Shown here: positions 7,461 to 16,048 of the stretch, in pieces
How positions within the stretch are numbered: the stretch's first letter is position 1
Layout of the letters: each line of letters begins with the position of its first letter
NCBI GenBank assembly: GCA_021648185.1
Contig: JAKITH010000007.1
Coordinates: 1-18,951 of the forward strand
Direction of reading: 5' to 3'
From: Thiomicrorhabdus sp.
Lineage (GTDB): Bacteria; Pseudomonadota; Gammaproteobacteria; Thiomicrospirales; Thiomicrospiraceae
DNA: 18,951 nucleotides
Notes under the pieces: model-generated
The model's input: the letters and a program-made list of their open reading frames with translations, nothing else
Told to the model about the DNA's origin: nothing
Database searches by the model: none
Position numbers and translations under genes: made by a program

Positions 7461-8795
7461 TTAAACCACATCAACCTGCATTCCAACTTGATTGATTAAC
7501 TCAATAAAGGTTGGAAAAGAGGTATTTACATTGGCGCAATCATCAATGATGATTTCAGATGCCGCATTCAAGCCAGCAATGGTCATCGCCATTGAAATTC
7601 GGTGGTCATGGTGACTTTGAATCTCGCCTACCTGTGGCGTTTGTTGACCGCCATTAATCACCATTCCATCTTCAGTAGGGGTCGCATCAACGCCTACGGC
7701 TTGCAGAGCATCGGCCATTACTTGAATTCGATCGGACTCTTTAACGCGCAGCTCTTCCGCCCCTGTTAATACCGTTTGTCCTTCAGCCGTTGCCGCCACC
7801 ACAAATAATACGGGAAATTCATCAATGGCCAAAGCAACTAATGCCTCAGGAATGTTAATGCCTTTTAAAGGTGCATATTTAACGTGCACATCCGCTACGG
7901 GCTCTCCGCCCACTTCATGGAAGTTCTCAAGCTGAATGTCTGCTCCCATTAATTTAAGGATATCAATAATCCCCACTCGTGTCGGGTTCATGCCAACGTG
8001 CTCCACCACCAAATCGGATCCTTTGGAGACGGTTGCCGCCGCAATAAAAAACGAGGCGGAAGAGATGTCTGAGGGCACATCAATATGACGCGCGGTTAAT
8101 TTTCCTCCCCCCTGCAAACTGGCTTTCATGCGTTGGTCATCTAGTTTTTCAGAAACAACTGGGTAACCAAAACCATTGAGCATTCGTTCAGTATGGTCAC
8201 GTGTGGGCGCAGGTTCTAGCGCACTGGTGGTGCCTTCGGCATACAGCCCCGCCAACAACACACAGGACTTAACTTGTGCACTCGCCATCGGCAAAACATA
8301 ATCAATTCCCTTAAGTGAGGCATCGCCCGTTCCCGTAATTTTTAACGGAGGTGTGCCGCCTTCAGCGGTGTCAATTTTTGCACCCATTAAGCGTAATGGA
8401 TCGGTCACGCGCTTCATGGGTCTTGTCGATAGAGAGGCATCGCCAACCAGCTCACAATCAAAGTCTTGCCCGGCTAAAATACCCGCCATTAAACGCATGG
8501 CCGTACCTGAGTTCCCCATATCCAATGGGTTATTGGGTTTGTTCAGCCCTTTTAATCCCACTCCTTTGATGGTGACATTGCCTTTATCAGGCCCTTCAAT
8601 CTCAACGCCCATCTCTTGAAACGCTTTTAACGTGGCCAAGCTGTCAGCGCCCTCTAAAAATCCCGTGACGGTTGTAGTGCCTTCCGCAATCGCGCCCAGC
8701 ATAATACTTCGGTGAGAAATCGACTTATCCCCCGGAACTCGAATGCGACCTTTAATGGTACCGCCTGGCTGAACTTTAAATTTTACATTTGACAT
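7461..8795 (-). CDS. aroA: 3-phosphoshikimate 1-carboxyvinyltransferase (EPSP synthase), class II-like
   Basis: AroA joins phosphoenolpyruvate to shikimate 3-phosphate, the sixth step of the shikimate pathway. The frame opens at a TTG at 8804; I prefer the ATG at 8795 (444 residues), though no strong ribosome-binding site is seen for either. Motifs are PGDKSISHRS (21-30), LDMGNSGTAMRLMAG (91-105), SAQVK (172-176), RDHTE (199-203), NPTR (270-273) and the C-terminal KESDRI and HDHRISM segments. The GDKS / SAQVK / RDHTE / NPTR combination is the one used to describe class II enzymes, many of which tolerate glyphosate. However, Gly97 stands where the CP4 enzyme has alanine, so tolerance cannot be assumed. 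It lies directly after tyrA; in Pseudomonas the two are fused, and here they are separate. Confidence 0.97.
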   Translation of the reverse strand: MSNVKFKVQPGGTIKGRIRVPGDKSISHRSIMLGAIAEGTTTVTGFLEGADSLATLKAFQEMGVEIEGPDKGNVTIKGVGLKGLNKPNNPLDMGNSGTAMRLMAGILAGQDFDCELVGDASLSTRPMKRVTDPLRLMGAKIDTAEGGTPPLKITGTGDASLKGIDYVLPMASAQVKSCVLLAGLYAEGTTSALEPAPTRDHTERMLNGFGYPVVSEKLDDQRMKASLQGGGKLTARHIDVPSDISSASFFIAAATVSKGSDLVVEHVGMNPTRVGIIDILKLMGADIQLENFHEVGGEPVADVHVKYAPLKGINIPEALVALAIDEFPVLFVVAATAEGQTVLTGAEELRVKESDRIQVMADALQAVGVDATPTEDGMVINGGQQTPQVGEIQSHHDHRISMAMTIAGLNAASEIIIDDCANVNTSFPTFIELINQVGMQVDVV

Positions 8796-8830
8796 AGGAT
8801 TCAATTCTTTAATTTGTTGATTTAAACTGT

Positions 8831-9724
8831 TTATTTAATGTGTTTATCTCTGGCTTGTTTCGCGTCTAAAAACAGTGCTTGCAATGCCTTGGCATCCTGA
8901 TTCTCAACCATTTCGGTTAACGCGGTAATTTTGGTTTGATACTGTTTTAACCACTTTACAATGGCCGTTGAGTTTTCAATGGAAATATCACGCCACATGG
9001 TCGCATCACTGGATGCGATTCGGGTAAAGTCACGAAAGCCGCCCGCCGTATAAGGAAATACATTTCCCAGCTCTTCGTGTTCATTGAGCATGTCAACCAA
9101 TGAAAATGCCAATAGATGAGGCAAATGACTGGTGGCCGCAAATATCTCATCATGCTGTTGAGCCGGCATCGACTCCACATTTGCGCCCAGTGCTTGCCAC
9201 AGTTGCGTAACCTGTTTAATCGCATCAGCGTTGGTGGTTTCAATAGGCGTTAAAATCACGCGATGATCCACAAACAGCGACGCATCAGCCGCTTCTATGC
9301 CGCTTTTCTCTTTGCCTGCAATGGGATGACCCGGAACAAAATTGGCGGGTACCGTGCCAAAAACCGCTTGAACCGCCGCAATCACACTGCATTTTGCACT
9401 GCCTGCATCGGTGATAATCACCCCTTTTTTTAGGTAGGGCTTCATTTGCAAGAGCAACGATTTCATGACCCCCAGCGGGACGGAGAGCAGAATAAAATCA
9501 CTGTCTTTTACCGCCGTTTCCATATCGGTACTGTAGGCATCCACCACACCCAATGCAACGGCTTTTTTAAGGTTTACTTCATTGTGACCAAAGCCAAAAA
9601 CGGTTTGTGCCAATCCCGCCTCTTTTATCCCTTTGGCAAATGAGCCGCCAATCAGCCCTACCCCAATCACGGTCACTTTAGGAATAAGAGCAGTGCTTTG
9701 AACGTCCTGCATTTTTTCAGTCAT
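8831..9724 (-). CDS. tyrA: Prephenate (or cyclohexadienyl) dehydrogenase
   Basis: TyrA oxidatively decarboxylates prephenate to 4-hydroxyphenylpyruvate, or arogenate to tyrosine, using NAD(P). The frame extends to 9790, but that would lie inside hisC. I start at the ATG at 9724, which overlaps the hisC end by 8 bases and gives 297 residues. The Rossmann motif VIGVGLIGGSFAKGI is at residues 19-33. It is followed by LSVPLGVM, DAGSAK and the family signature FVPGHPIAGKEKSGIEAA, with the catalytic-region histidine. HLPHLLAFSLV and GGFRDFTRIASSDATMWRDI are also typical. No chorismate mutase domain is attached, unlike E. coli TyrA; the mutase here is in PheA. Which substrate it prefers, prephenate or arogenate, cannot be read from the sequence by eye. 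Confidence 0.94.
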   Translation of the reverse strand: MTEKMQDVQSTALIPKVTVIGVGLIGGSFAKGIKEAGLAQTVFGFGHNEVNLKKAVALGVVDAYSTDMETAVKDSDFILLSVPLGVMKSLLLQMKPYLKKGVIITDAGSAKCSVIAAVQAVFGTVPANFVPGHPIAGKEKSGIEAADASLFVDHRVILTPIETTNADAIKQVTQLWQALGANVESMPAQQHDEIFAATSHLPHLLAFSLVDMLNEHEELGNVFPYTAGGFRDFTRIASSDATMWRDISIENSTAIVKWLKQYQTKITALTEMVENQDAKALQALFLDAKQARDKHIK

Positions 9725-10844
9725 CTTTAAGCGCCACTTTAAGCGCATCAACAAAGTGCTGATTTTCAACTTGCGTTCCAATCGATACACGCAAAAATGG
9801 GGTTAAGCCATAATTTGCCAGAGGTCGAACAATCACGCCCTCTTGCAGTAATTTCTGGTTTATTTTAAGGGCTTTATCGCCTAAATCAATGCACATAAAG
9901 TTACCCACCGATGGAATACTGGCCACACCCAGCAACGTCAACGCATCTTTTATTTGGCGCATGCCTTGCTGATTTAACAGCACACTTTTTTCGACAAACC
10001 CTTGGTCATCCAGAGCAGCACAGGCGGCAACCTGCGCATAATGATTAACATTAAAAGGGGCTCTTAATTGATTGATATACTGAATTATTTCTTTACAGCC
10101 TAATAAGTAACCTACCCTTAAAGAGGCGAGGCCATAGGCTTTAGAAAAGGTGCGTGAAATCAATAAATTTGGATACTGCGAAAGGTAATCACACCCATCT
10201 GGGTATTGATTATCGACATCAAACGATTGTGCGTATTCAATATAAGCTTCATCCAGAACCACCACCACCTCTTTAGGCACTTGAGAGATAAAAGCCTCCC
10301 ACTGTGTTCGGGTAAACAACGTCCCCGTTGGGTTGTTTGGATTGGCCAGATAGATCAATTTGGTTTTTGGAGTAATCGCTGCCAACATGGCTGGCAAATC
10401 ATGACCCCAATCCACCGCTGGCACTTCTACGCCGGTTGCACCCACTACTTGGGCAGAGATGGGATACACCGCAAATCCATATTGAGCATAAATAATTTCA
10501 TCGCCCACGCCTGCAAAGACTCGGGCGACCAGCTCAAGCAACTCATTAGACCCATTGCCCAAAGCAATTTGCTCAGTGTTCACGCCTAAAAAATGAGACA
10601 ACGCTGTTTTTAGCTCAAACGCACTGCCATCAGGGTAGCGTGCAATGTCTTTTAATGCCGATTGAACAGCGGCTAATGCCGTTGGACTCGCACCCAAAGG
10701 GTTTTCATTTGACGCCAGTTTTGAAATATAGGTTAACCCCAACTCACGTTGTAGCTCACTCACCGGCTTACCAGGAATGTAAGGGTGGATGCCTAATATT
10801 TGGGGCTGAACACGGTCACAAAATAGTTGATTGGATTTGGTCAT
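9717..10844 (-). CDS. hisC: HisC-family PLP aminotransferase, probable aromatic/histidinol-phosphate transaminase
   Basis: This is a class I/II fold-type I aminotransferase. Typical elements are PGKPVSELQRELG near the N-terminus, SNENPLGASP, GNGSNELLELV (cofactor phosphate contact), YLANPNNPTGT, VVLDEAYIEY and the PLP lysine in SRTFSKAYGLASLRVGY. I start at the ATG at 10844, 13 bases after the pheA stop, giving 375 residues; upstream in-frame codons fall inside pheA, and no good ribosome-binding site is visible. Family knowledge: HisC enzymes transaminate histidinol phosphate, but copies placed between pheA and tyrA (HisC2/HisHb in Pseudomonas) also serve phenylalanine and tyrosine formation. 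The position therefore suggests an aromatic role here. A second hisC in a his operon elsewhere would support that. Confidence 0.93.
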   Translation of the reverse strand: MTKSNQLFCDRVQPQILGIHPYIPGKPVSELQRELGLTYISKLASNENPLGASPTALAAVQSALKDIARYPDGSAFELKTALSHFLGVNTEQIALGNGSNELLELVARVFAGVGDEIIYAQYGFAVYPISAQVVGATGVEVPAVDWGHDLPAMLAAITPKTKLIYLANPNNPTGTLFTRTQWEAFISQVPKEVVVVLDEAYIEYAQSFDVDNQYPDGCDYLSQYPNLLISRTFSKAYGLASLRVGYLLGCKEIIQYINQLRAPFNVNHYAQVAACAALDDQGFVEKSVLLNQQGMRQIKDALTLLGVASIPSVGNFMCIDLGDKALKINQKLLQEGVIVRPLANYGLTPFLRVSIGTQVENQHFVDALKVALKDD

Positions 10845-10857
10845 AATAAACAGAGAC

Positions 10858-11949
10858 TTAAAGAGGTGAAATGGGAAACGATCCCAATAACTTAAAGAAA
10901 ACTGCTTTGGAAGCCACTTCATTTAATGCTTGGCTCACGTTTTCATCGTTTTGATGCCCTAAAACATCAATAAAAAATAGGTAATCCCATGTCTTATCCA
11001 CGGAGGGGCGCGAGATAATACGCGTCATATTAATGCCACGCTGACTAAAGCAGGACAAAATATCAAGCAACGCCCCTGAACGGTTTTTCATTGAAACAAT
11101 CATTGCGGTTTTATCGTCCCCACTGGGTTGCACGGCCTCTTTGCCTAACACCCAAAACTTAGTGGTATTGTCGGCTTGATCTTCAATATTGGACTCTAAA
11201 ATGGTGAGTTCATACAGCTGTGCCGCTTGCTCAGAAGCAATGGCGGCAATCGAAGGGTCGCTTTGTGCCTGTTTGGCCGCCAGCGCATTAGAGGCAACGG
11301 CTTCCACTTCCACCCAAGGTAAATTGTTCTTAATCCACTGTTCACACTGCCCAAGCGCCTGGGTGTGTGCCACGATCTTTTTAATCCCTTCCACACCTGT
11401 GGATTTAGACAATAAGCAGTGATGAATCGCCAATTCAACTTCACCAGACACGTTTAACTTAGTTTTAAGCAAGGCTTCTTGTGTTGTTTTTACAATCCCT
11501 TCAGAGGAGTTTTCAACGGGAACAATACCATAATTTGCTCCCCCCTTCTCAACCAGATCAAACACCTCTTCAATGGTCGAAACGGCGACGGGGTGTGCTG
11601 AAGAGCCAAACTGTTTAATCACACTGGCGTGAGAGTAACTGCCTTCTGGCCCCAAATAAGCAACTGAGGTGGGTTGCTCTAACGCCAAACAAGCCGACAT
11701 GATCTCTCTAAACAGCTTTGCCATCTCTTCATCTGGCAATAACGTGGTGTTACGCGCTTTAACCGCTCTTAACACCTGCGCTTCCCGTTCAGGTCGATAA
11801 AACACCACCTCAACTTTGCCGCCTTGCGTTTTAATGTCCGCCACTTTTTGGGCACACAACGCGCGTTGGCCAATTAAGTCTTGAATTTGTGCATCAATCG
11901 CATCAATTTCATTGCGAATTTGGGTTAATTGTTCTTGTTCTGAAGTCAT
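10858..11949 (-). CDS. pheA: Bifunctional chorismate mutase / prephenate dehydratase (P-protein)
   Basis: PheA converts chorismate to prephenate and then to phenylpyruvate. The 363 residues hold an AroQ chorismate mutase domain (1-90; LTQIRNEIDAIDAQIQDLIGQR with K40, and REAQVL), a prephenate dehydratase domain (95-270; VAYLGPEGSYSHAS, VPVENSSEGIV) and a regulatory ACT domain (280-360; NRSGALLDILSCF). Two signature positions differ from the norm. The dehydratase TRF motif is TKF (263-265), and the phenylalanine-binding ESRP motif is ISRP (312-315). Both readings were checked on the nucleotides. The catalytic threonine is kept, so activity is likely, but feedback inhibition by phenylalanine may be altered. 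A CAGG ribosome-binding core lies 8 bases before the ATG. It is flanked by serC and hisC, as in Pseudomonas. Confidence 0.96.
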   Translation of the reverse strand: MTSEQEQLTQIRNEIDAIDAQIQDLIGQRALCAQKVADIKTQGGKVEVVFYRPEREAQVLRAVKARNTTLLPDEEMAKLFREIMSACLALEQPTSVAYLGPEGSYSHASVIKQFGSSAHPVAVSTIEEVFDLVEKGGANYGIVPVENSSEGIVKTTQEALLKTKLNVSGEVELAIHHCLLSKSTGVEGIKKIVAHTQALGQCEQWIKNNLPWVEVEAVASNALAAKQAQSDPSIAAIASEQAAQLYELTILESNIEDQADNTTKFWVLGKEAVQPSGDDKTAMIVSMKNRSGALLDILSCFSQRGINMTRIISRPSVDKTWDYLFFIDVLGHQNDENVSQALNEVASKAVFFKLLGSFPISPL

Positions 11950-11998
11950 TAAACAGCCTGTTATAACGCCCCATCCCTCAAAAAGACATTACATCAAG

Positions 11999-12015
11999 AA
12001 GGGGGGGGAGAAAAA
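11999..12015 (+). repeat. 17-bp inverted repeat, copy 2, with G8 tract in the pheA-serC gap
   Basis: AAGGGGGGGGAGAAAAA on the plus strand is the exact inverted partner of the copy at 7428-7444. It lies in the 94-bp gap 11950-12043 between serC and pheA. On the coding (minus) strand the tract is C8 and is not a ribosome-binding site. An A5T5 run follows at 12011-12020. Confidence 0.85.
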
Positions 12016-12043
12016 TTTTTGTCTTTTTTAGAGTCTTTTAGAA

Positions 12044-13138
12044 TTACGCGTGTTGCTCTGCAAAGGTGGTTAAAAAAGCAATTAAAGCATCCACCCCTTC
12101 TTCAGGCATGGCATTGTAAATGCTCGCGCGCATACCACCAAAGGCTTTATGCCCTTTTAAACTTAACAACTCAGCCTCTTTAGATTTCTCTAGAAAAACC
12201 TCATCTAACATATTGTTTTTCAAGAAGAACGTGACATTCATCCAAGAGCGTTGTGTAGGCGTTATACTGTTTGAATAAAAAGAGGATTGGTCAATGTAGT
12301 CATACAGTTTTTTTGCTTTACGCTCATTCACAATAGAGATCGCTTGCACCCCTCCCGTCGTTTTAAGCCAATCAAACACCAGCCCAGCTAAATACCATGA
12401 GTAGGTTGCAGGGGTATTCAACATCGAGCCATGATCCGCATAGGTCGCCCAATTTACTAATGAAGGCGTTATGTCACGCGCTTGACCGATTAAATCCTCT
12501 CGAATCACCATGATGGCTAACCCTGCTGGACCAATATTTTTTTGGGCGCCTGCATAAATAATGCCATAACGACTCACATCAATGGGACGAGACAGAATAT
12601 CCGACGACATATCTGCAATCACGGTTTTACCTTGTGCAAAAATATGCTCTAAATGTTCTTCCTGAAACGCCAAGCCGGTAATGGTTTCATTGGAACAAAA
12701 ATGAATGTATTTGGCCTCAGGGTTAAAGTTCCATGTTGCGATATCTGGAATTTCAGTAGGGTTGGCTTCATCGCCACCCACCACCAAATTTACATTGGCA
12801 TAACGAGACGCTTCTTTAATGGCCTTAGCAGACCAAACGCCCGTATCAAAATAATCAACCGTGTCATTCGGTTGCGTCAAATTAAGCGGAATGCCCGAAA
12901 ACTGCATGGACGCCCCTCCATGCAAAAACAACACTTTATAGTTGTCTGGAATTTCCATGACATCACGCAAATCCGCTTCCGCTTGATGCGCTACCGACAT
13001 GTATTCTTTACTGCGATGGCTCATCTCCATCACCGACATGCCAGTGTTGTTCCAATTTAAAAACTCTTTTTCTGCTCGCAACATGACCGCTTCAGGCAAC
13101 ATTGCCGGTCCTGCACTAAAATTAAACGCTCTAGCCAT
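12044..13138 (-). CDS. serC: Phosphoserine aminotransferase
   Basis: SerC transaminates 3-phosphohydroxypyruvate to phosphoserine in serine synthesis and also serves pyridoxal phosphate synthesis. The 364-residue product begins FNFSAGPAMLPEAVM and contains MSVMEMSHRSKEY (about residues 34-46), LFLHGGASMQFSGIPLNL (70-87), IADMSSDILSRPIDVSRY and the PLP lysine in YAGAQKNIGPAGLAIMVIR (about 195-213). The C-terminal LKGHKAFGGMRASIYNAMP is also diagnostic. The start at 13138 is 8 bases after the gyrA stop, and an AAGGA lies about 12 bases before it, overlapping the gyrA end. It is therefore very likely cotranscribed and coupled with gyrA. In E. coli serC pairs with aroA; here the two are separated by pheA-hisC-tyrA. 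Confidence 0.97.
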   Translation of the reverse strand: MARAFNFSAGPAMLPEAVMLRAEKEFLNWNNTGMSVMEMSHRSKEYMSVAHQAEADLRDVMEIPDNYKVLFLHGGASMQFSGIPLNLTQPNDTVDYFDTGVWSAKAIKEASRYANVNLVVGGDEANPTEIPDIATWNFNPEAKYIHFCSNETITGLAFQEEHLEHIFAQGKTVIADMSSDILSRPIDVSRYGIIYAGAQKNIGPAGLAIMVIREDLIGQARDITPSLVNWATYADHGSMLNTPATYSWYLAGLVFDWLKTTGGVQAISIVNERKAKKLYDYIDQSSFYSNSITPTQRSWMNVTFFLKNNMLDEVFLEKSKEAELLSLKGHKAFGGMRASIYNAMPEEGVDALIAFLTTFAEQHA

Positions 13139-13146
13139 GCTTATCG

Positions 13147-15804
13147 TTATTCCTTATTATCATCGACTTCAGTTTTATCGACATCGTTGTCGCGAGTCTC
13201 TTCCGTTGCTTCCGTAATCGGTGCCACAGGAGATTCCGTTGCTTCTCCATCCACTTCGTCTAAAATCTCTTCCAAGACCTCTTCAATATCCACAACTGCC
13301 AACCCAACCACTTGCTCGCCTTTCGTAACATTGATTAACTTAACGCCTTGCGTATTACGACCAACAACAGACACTTCTGAAATACGTGTTCTGACCAGCG
13401 TGGCTTTATTGGTAATCAACACCATTTCTTGTTCAGGAACGACAGAAACAGCCGCCACCACCAAACCATTACGTTCAGAGGTTTTAATTGAAATCACCCC
13501 TTGTCCGCCACGGTTAATTGTAGAGTAGTCTTCCACCAACGTACACTTACCAAAGCCATTTTCAGTGGCGGTTAAAATCAACGTATTCGGTTTGGCCACT
13601 TGCATACTAATGACCTTAACATCACCGCTTAATTTCATGCCTCGTACACCACGTGCGGTACGACCCATCACACGAACATCGCCCTCTTTAAAGCGAATCG
13701 CTTTACCAATGTTACTGAACAACATAATCTCTTGTTCGCCATCGGTGAGTGCCGTTCCAACCAATTCATCGTCGTCCAATAAATCAACCGCAATAATCCC
13801 GTTGGCACGTGGGCGTGAGAAGTCTTTTAACTTCACACGTTTTACCACTGCATTACGCGTTGCCATAAAGACAATACGTTCGTCATCAAACTCATCAACC
13901 GGCAAGACAGAAGTAATGTGTTCACCATCGTCCAGCGGCAATACATTTATGATTGGTTTACCGCGACTGCCTCGGCTTGCCAAAGGCAATTGCCATGTTT
14001 TTTTCCAATACAACTTCCCTTTATTAGAGAAACACAACAACATATCGTGCGTACTGGCCACAAACAGTTGACCTACTTCATCTTCTTCTTTCATTGCCGT
14101 AGCCGACTTACCACGCCCGCCACGTTTTTGTGCACGGTAATCGCTTAACGGCTGAGTTTTAATGTAGCCATCTTGCGATAAGGTCACAATACGTTCTTCT
14201 ACCGCAATTAAATCTTCTGCATCCAAATCTTGATAGGTGTAATCAATTTCAGTACGACGCGCATCTCCAAAGGTTTCTACCACGTCATGAAGCTCTTCTA
14301 TCACTACTTCAGTCAAACGATCTGGGTTTCTTAAAATAGTTAAATATTCGATGATTTTGAGAACCAATCCCTTATATTCATCTAGAATTTTATCTTGCTC
14401 TAACCCCGTTAAACGGTGTAAACGCATTTCAAGAATGGATTGTGCTTGAACGGGAGACAGTCTGTAAATCGCGCCATCCGCACCAAACCCTTCAGGAAGG
14501 TCTTCAGGGCGAACGTCCTTAAGCTCAACGCGTTCCAGCAACTCAACCACCTTACCAACTGGCCAATCTCTGGCCAACATGCGCTCTTTTGCTACAGCAG
14601 GGCTAGGCGACGCTTTGATTAACTCAATCATCTCATCAATGTTATTGAGTGCAACCGCCAAGCCTTCTAATGTATGGGCTTTTTCACGTGCTTTACGCAA
14701 CTCAAAAATAGTACGGCGTGTCACCACTTCGCGACGGTGTTTTACAAAGGCTTCAATAATTTGTTTTAGGTTCAATAGTTTTGGTTGACCATCAATCAAC
14801 GCCACCATATTGACCCCAAATACCGTTTGCATTGCCGTTTGCTTATAGAGGTTATTAATCATCACTTCAGGCACTTCACCACGGCGAAGCTCAATGACAA
14901 CACGCATCCCGTCTTTATCCGACTCATCACGCAAGGCAGTAATGCCGTCGAGTTTTTTCTCTCTTATGAGTTCGGCAATGCGCTCTATCAATCGTGCCTT
15001 ATTCACTTGATACGGCAGTTCATCCACTATAACTTTTGATTTACCGCTCTTATCCGTTTCAATAGACACTTTGGCTCTGATTTTGACTCGGCCACGCCCC
15101 GTCTCATACGCCTCACGAATGCCAGATCCACCGTTAATAATGCCGTAGGTAGGAAAATCAGGCCCAGGAATATGTTCCATCAAACCGTCAAGATCAATGT
15201 TAGGATCATCAATCAACGCTAAACACGCATTAACCGTCTCGGTTAAGTTATGAGGCGGAATATTGGTCGCCATCCCAACCGCAATCCCCGAAGAACCATT
15301 CACTAATAAATTGGGAACACGCGTTGGAAACACCACCGGCTCTGATTCAGAACCATCATAGTTTTCGGCGAAATTAACCGTTTCTTTGTCCAGATCCGCA
15401 ATCAGATGATGTGCAATTTTAGACATTCTAATTTCGGTATAACGCATCGCCGCAGGAGAATCCCCATCGACCGACCCAAAGTTACCCTGTCCATCCACCA
15501 ACATATAACGCAGTGAAAATGGCTGAGCCATTCGAACAATAGTGTCATAAACTGCCGTGTCACCATGCGGGTGATACTTACCTATTACATCCCCGACCAC
15601 ACGGGCCGATTTTTTGTAAGGTTTATTAAAATCATTATTTAATACACTCATCGCATACAACACACGACGATGGACGGGCTTTAAACCATCCCTTACATCC
15701 GGAAGGGCTCGACCTACAATTACGCTCATCGCATAACTGAGGTAAGACTGCTCCATTTCATCTTCTAACGCAATAGGAATAATTTCACGTGCAAATGTAG
15801 ACAT
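13147..15804 (-). CDS. gyrA: DNA gyrase subunit A
   Basis: GyrA is the DNA-cleaving subunit of gyrase (A2B2), which introduces negative supercoils. The 885-residue protein has the breakage-reunion domain with catalytic Tyr122 ([10 protein letters not shown]). The quinolone-resistance region [17 protein letters not shown] keeps Asp87 and has Thr at position 83, where E. coli has Ser; Thr is native in some relatives such as Pseudomonas. The GyrA box is QKRGGRG (about residue 560), followed by the repeated beta-pinwheel blades. The final ~45 residues are an acidic tail ([17 protein letters not shown]...). The identity is certain. It heads the long minus-strand block and is followed by serC after 8 bases. 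A -10 box lies at 15842-15847, and GGATG is a modest ribosome-binding site. Confidence 0.99.
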   Translation of the reverse strand: MSTFAREIIPIALEDEMEQSYLSYAMSVIVGRALPDVRDGLKPVHRRVLYAMSVLNNDFNKPYKKSARVVGDVIGKYHPHGDTAVYDTIVRMAQPFSLRYMLVDGQGNFGSVDGDSPAAMRYTEIRMSKIAHHLIADLDKETVNFAENYDGSESEPVVFPTRVPNLLVNGSSGIAVGMATNIPPHNLTETVNACLALIDDPNIDLDGLMEHIPGPDFPTYGIINGGSGIREAYETGRGRVKIRAKVSIETDKSGKSKVIVDELPYQVNKARLIERIAELIREKKLDGITALRDESDKDGMRVVIELRRGEVPEVMINNLYKQTAMQTVFGVNMVALIDGQPKLLNLKQIIEAFVKHRREVVTRRTIFELRKAREKAHTLEGLAVALNNIDEMIELIKASPSPAVAKERMLARDWPVGKVVELLERVELKDVRPEDLPEGFGADGAIYRLSPVQAQSILEMRLHRLTGLEQDKILDEYKGLVLKIIEYLTILRNPDRLTEVVIEELHDVVETFGDARRTEIDYTYQDLDAEDLIAVEERIVTLSQDGYIKTQPLSDYRAQKRGGRGKSATAMKEEDEVGQLFVASTHDMLLCFSNKGKLYWKKTWQLPLASRGSRGKPIINVLPLDDGEHITSVLPVDEFDDERIVFMATRNAVVKRVKLKDFSRPRANGIIAVDLLDDDELVGTALTDGEQEIMLFSNIGKAIRFKEGDVRVMGRTARGVRGMKLSGDVKVISMQVAKPNTLILTATENGFGKCTLVEDYSTINRGGQGVISIKTSERNGLVVAAVSVVPEQEMVLITNKATLVRTRISEVSVVGRNTQGVKLINVTKGEQVVGLAVVDIEEVLEEILDEVDGEATESPVAPITEATEETRDNDVDKTEVDDNKE

Positions 15805-15841
15805 TGTTCATCCAATTTATAGTTAAATTCTCAAGCCCCAA

Positions 15842-15847
15842 ATTATA
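15842..15847 (-). promoter_or_regulatory. Probable gyrA promoter -10 box
   Basis: A perfect TATAAT reads on the minus strand about 37 bases before the gyrA ATG. The -35 region is poor (CTTTAA at 16 bp). A weak -35 would be in line with supercoiling-responsive gyr promoters, but that is inference. Confidence 0.5.
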
Positions 15848-15960
15848 ACCCAAATACACGCCTTAAAGCGACAATAATGTAGCCCCTTTCACCCTAACGA
15901 GAATCTCTTTAAATCGCTTGGCAAGGCTTATTTTTAAGTTATATTTGTTTTGAGGTGTTT

Positions 15961-16019
15961 TTTTGACGACTTTTGACTGAAAATAAAATGCACTAAAAAA
16001 CCACTAAAATGAGTATAAT
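15961..16019 (+). promoter_or_regulatory. Probable ubiG operon promoter with phased direct repeats
   Basis: TATAAT at 16014-16019 lies 29 bases before the ubiG ATG; no good -35 stands 17 bp upstream (CACTAA at 15991-15996). Two pairs of direct repeats sit just upstream: TTTTGAC at 15961 and 15971 (10-bp period) and CACTAAAA at 15991 and 16002 (11-bp period). The repeats could be operator half-sites on one DNA face. Confidence 0.5.
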
Positions 16020-16048
16020 TCACGGGTTCTTATCAAAAGTGAATCGCT

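Noticed and set aside
10845..10922. 26-codon N-terminal extension of hisC
   Set aside because: It would lie mostly within the pheA end and has no family counterpart.
13565..14071. Plus-strand 168-codon frame
   Set aside because: Antisense to the GyrA C-terminal domain; no recognisable protein motif.
14968..15804. GyrA Thr83 as an acquired quinolone-resistance change
   Set aside because: Thr at this position is native in several gammaproteobacteria, and Asp87 is conserved; no evidence of selection.
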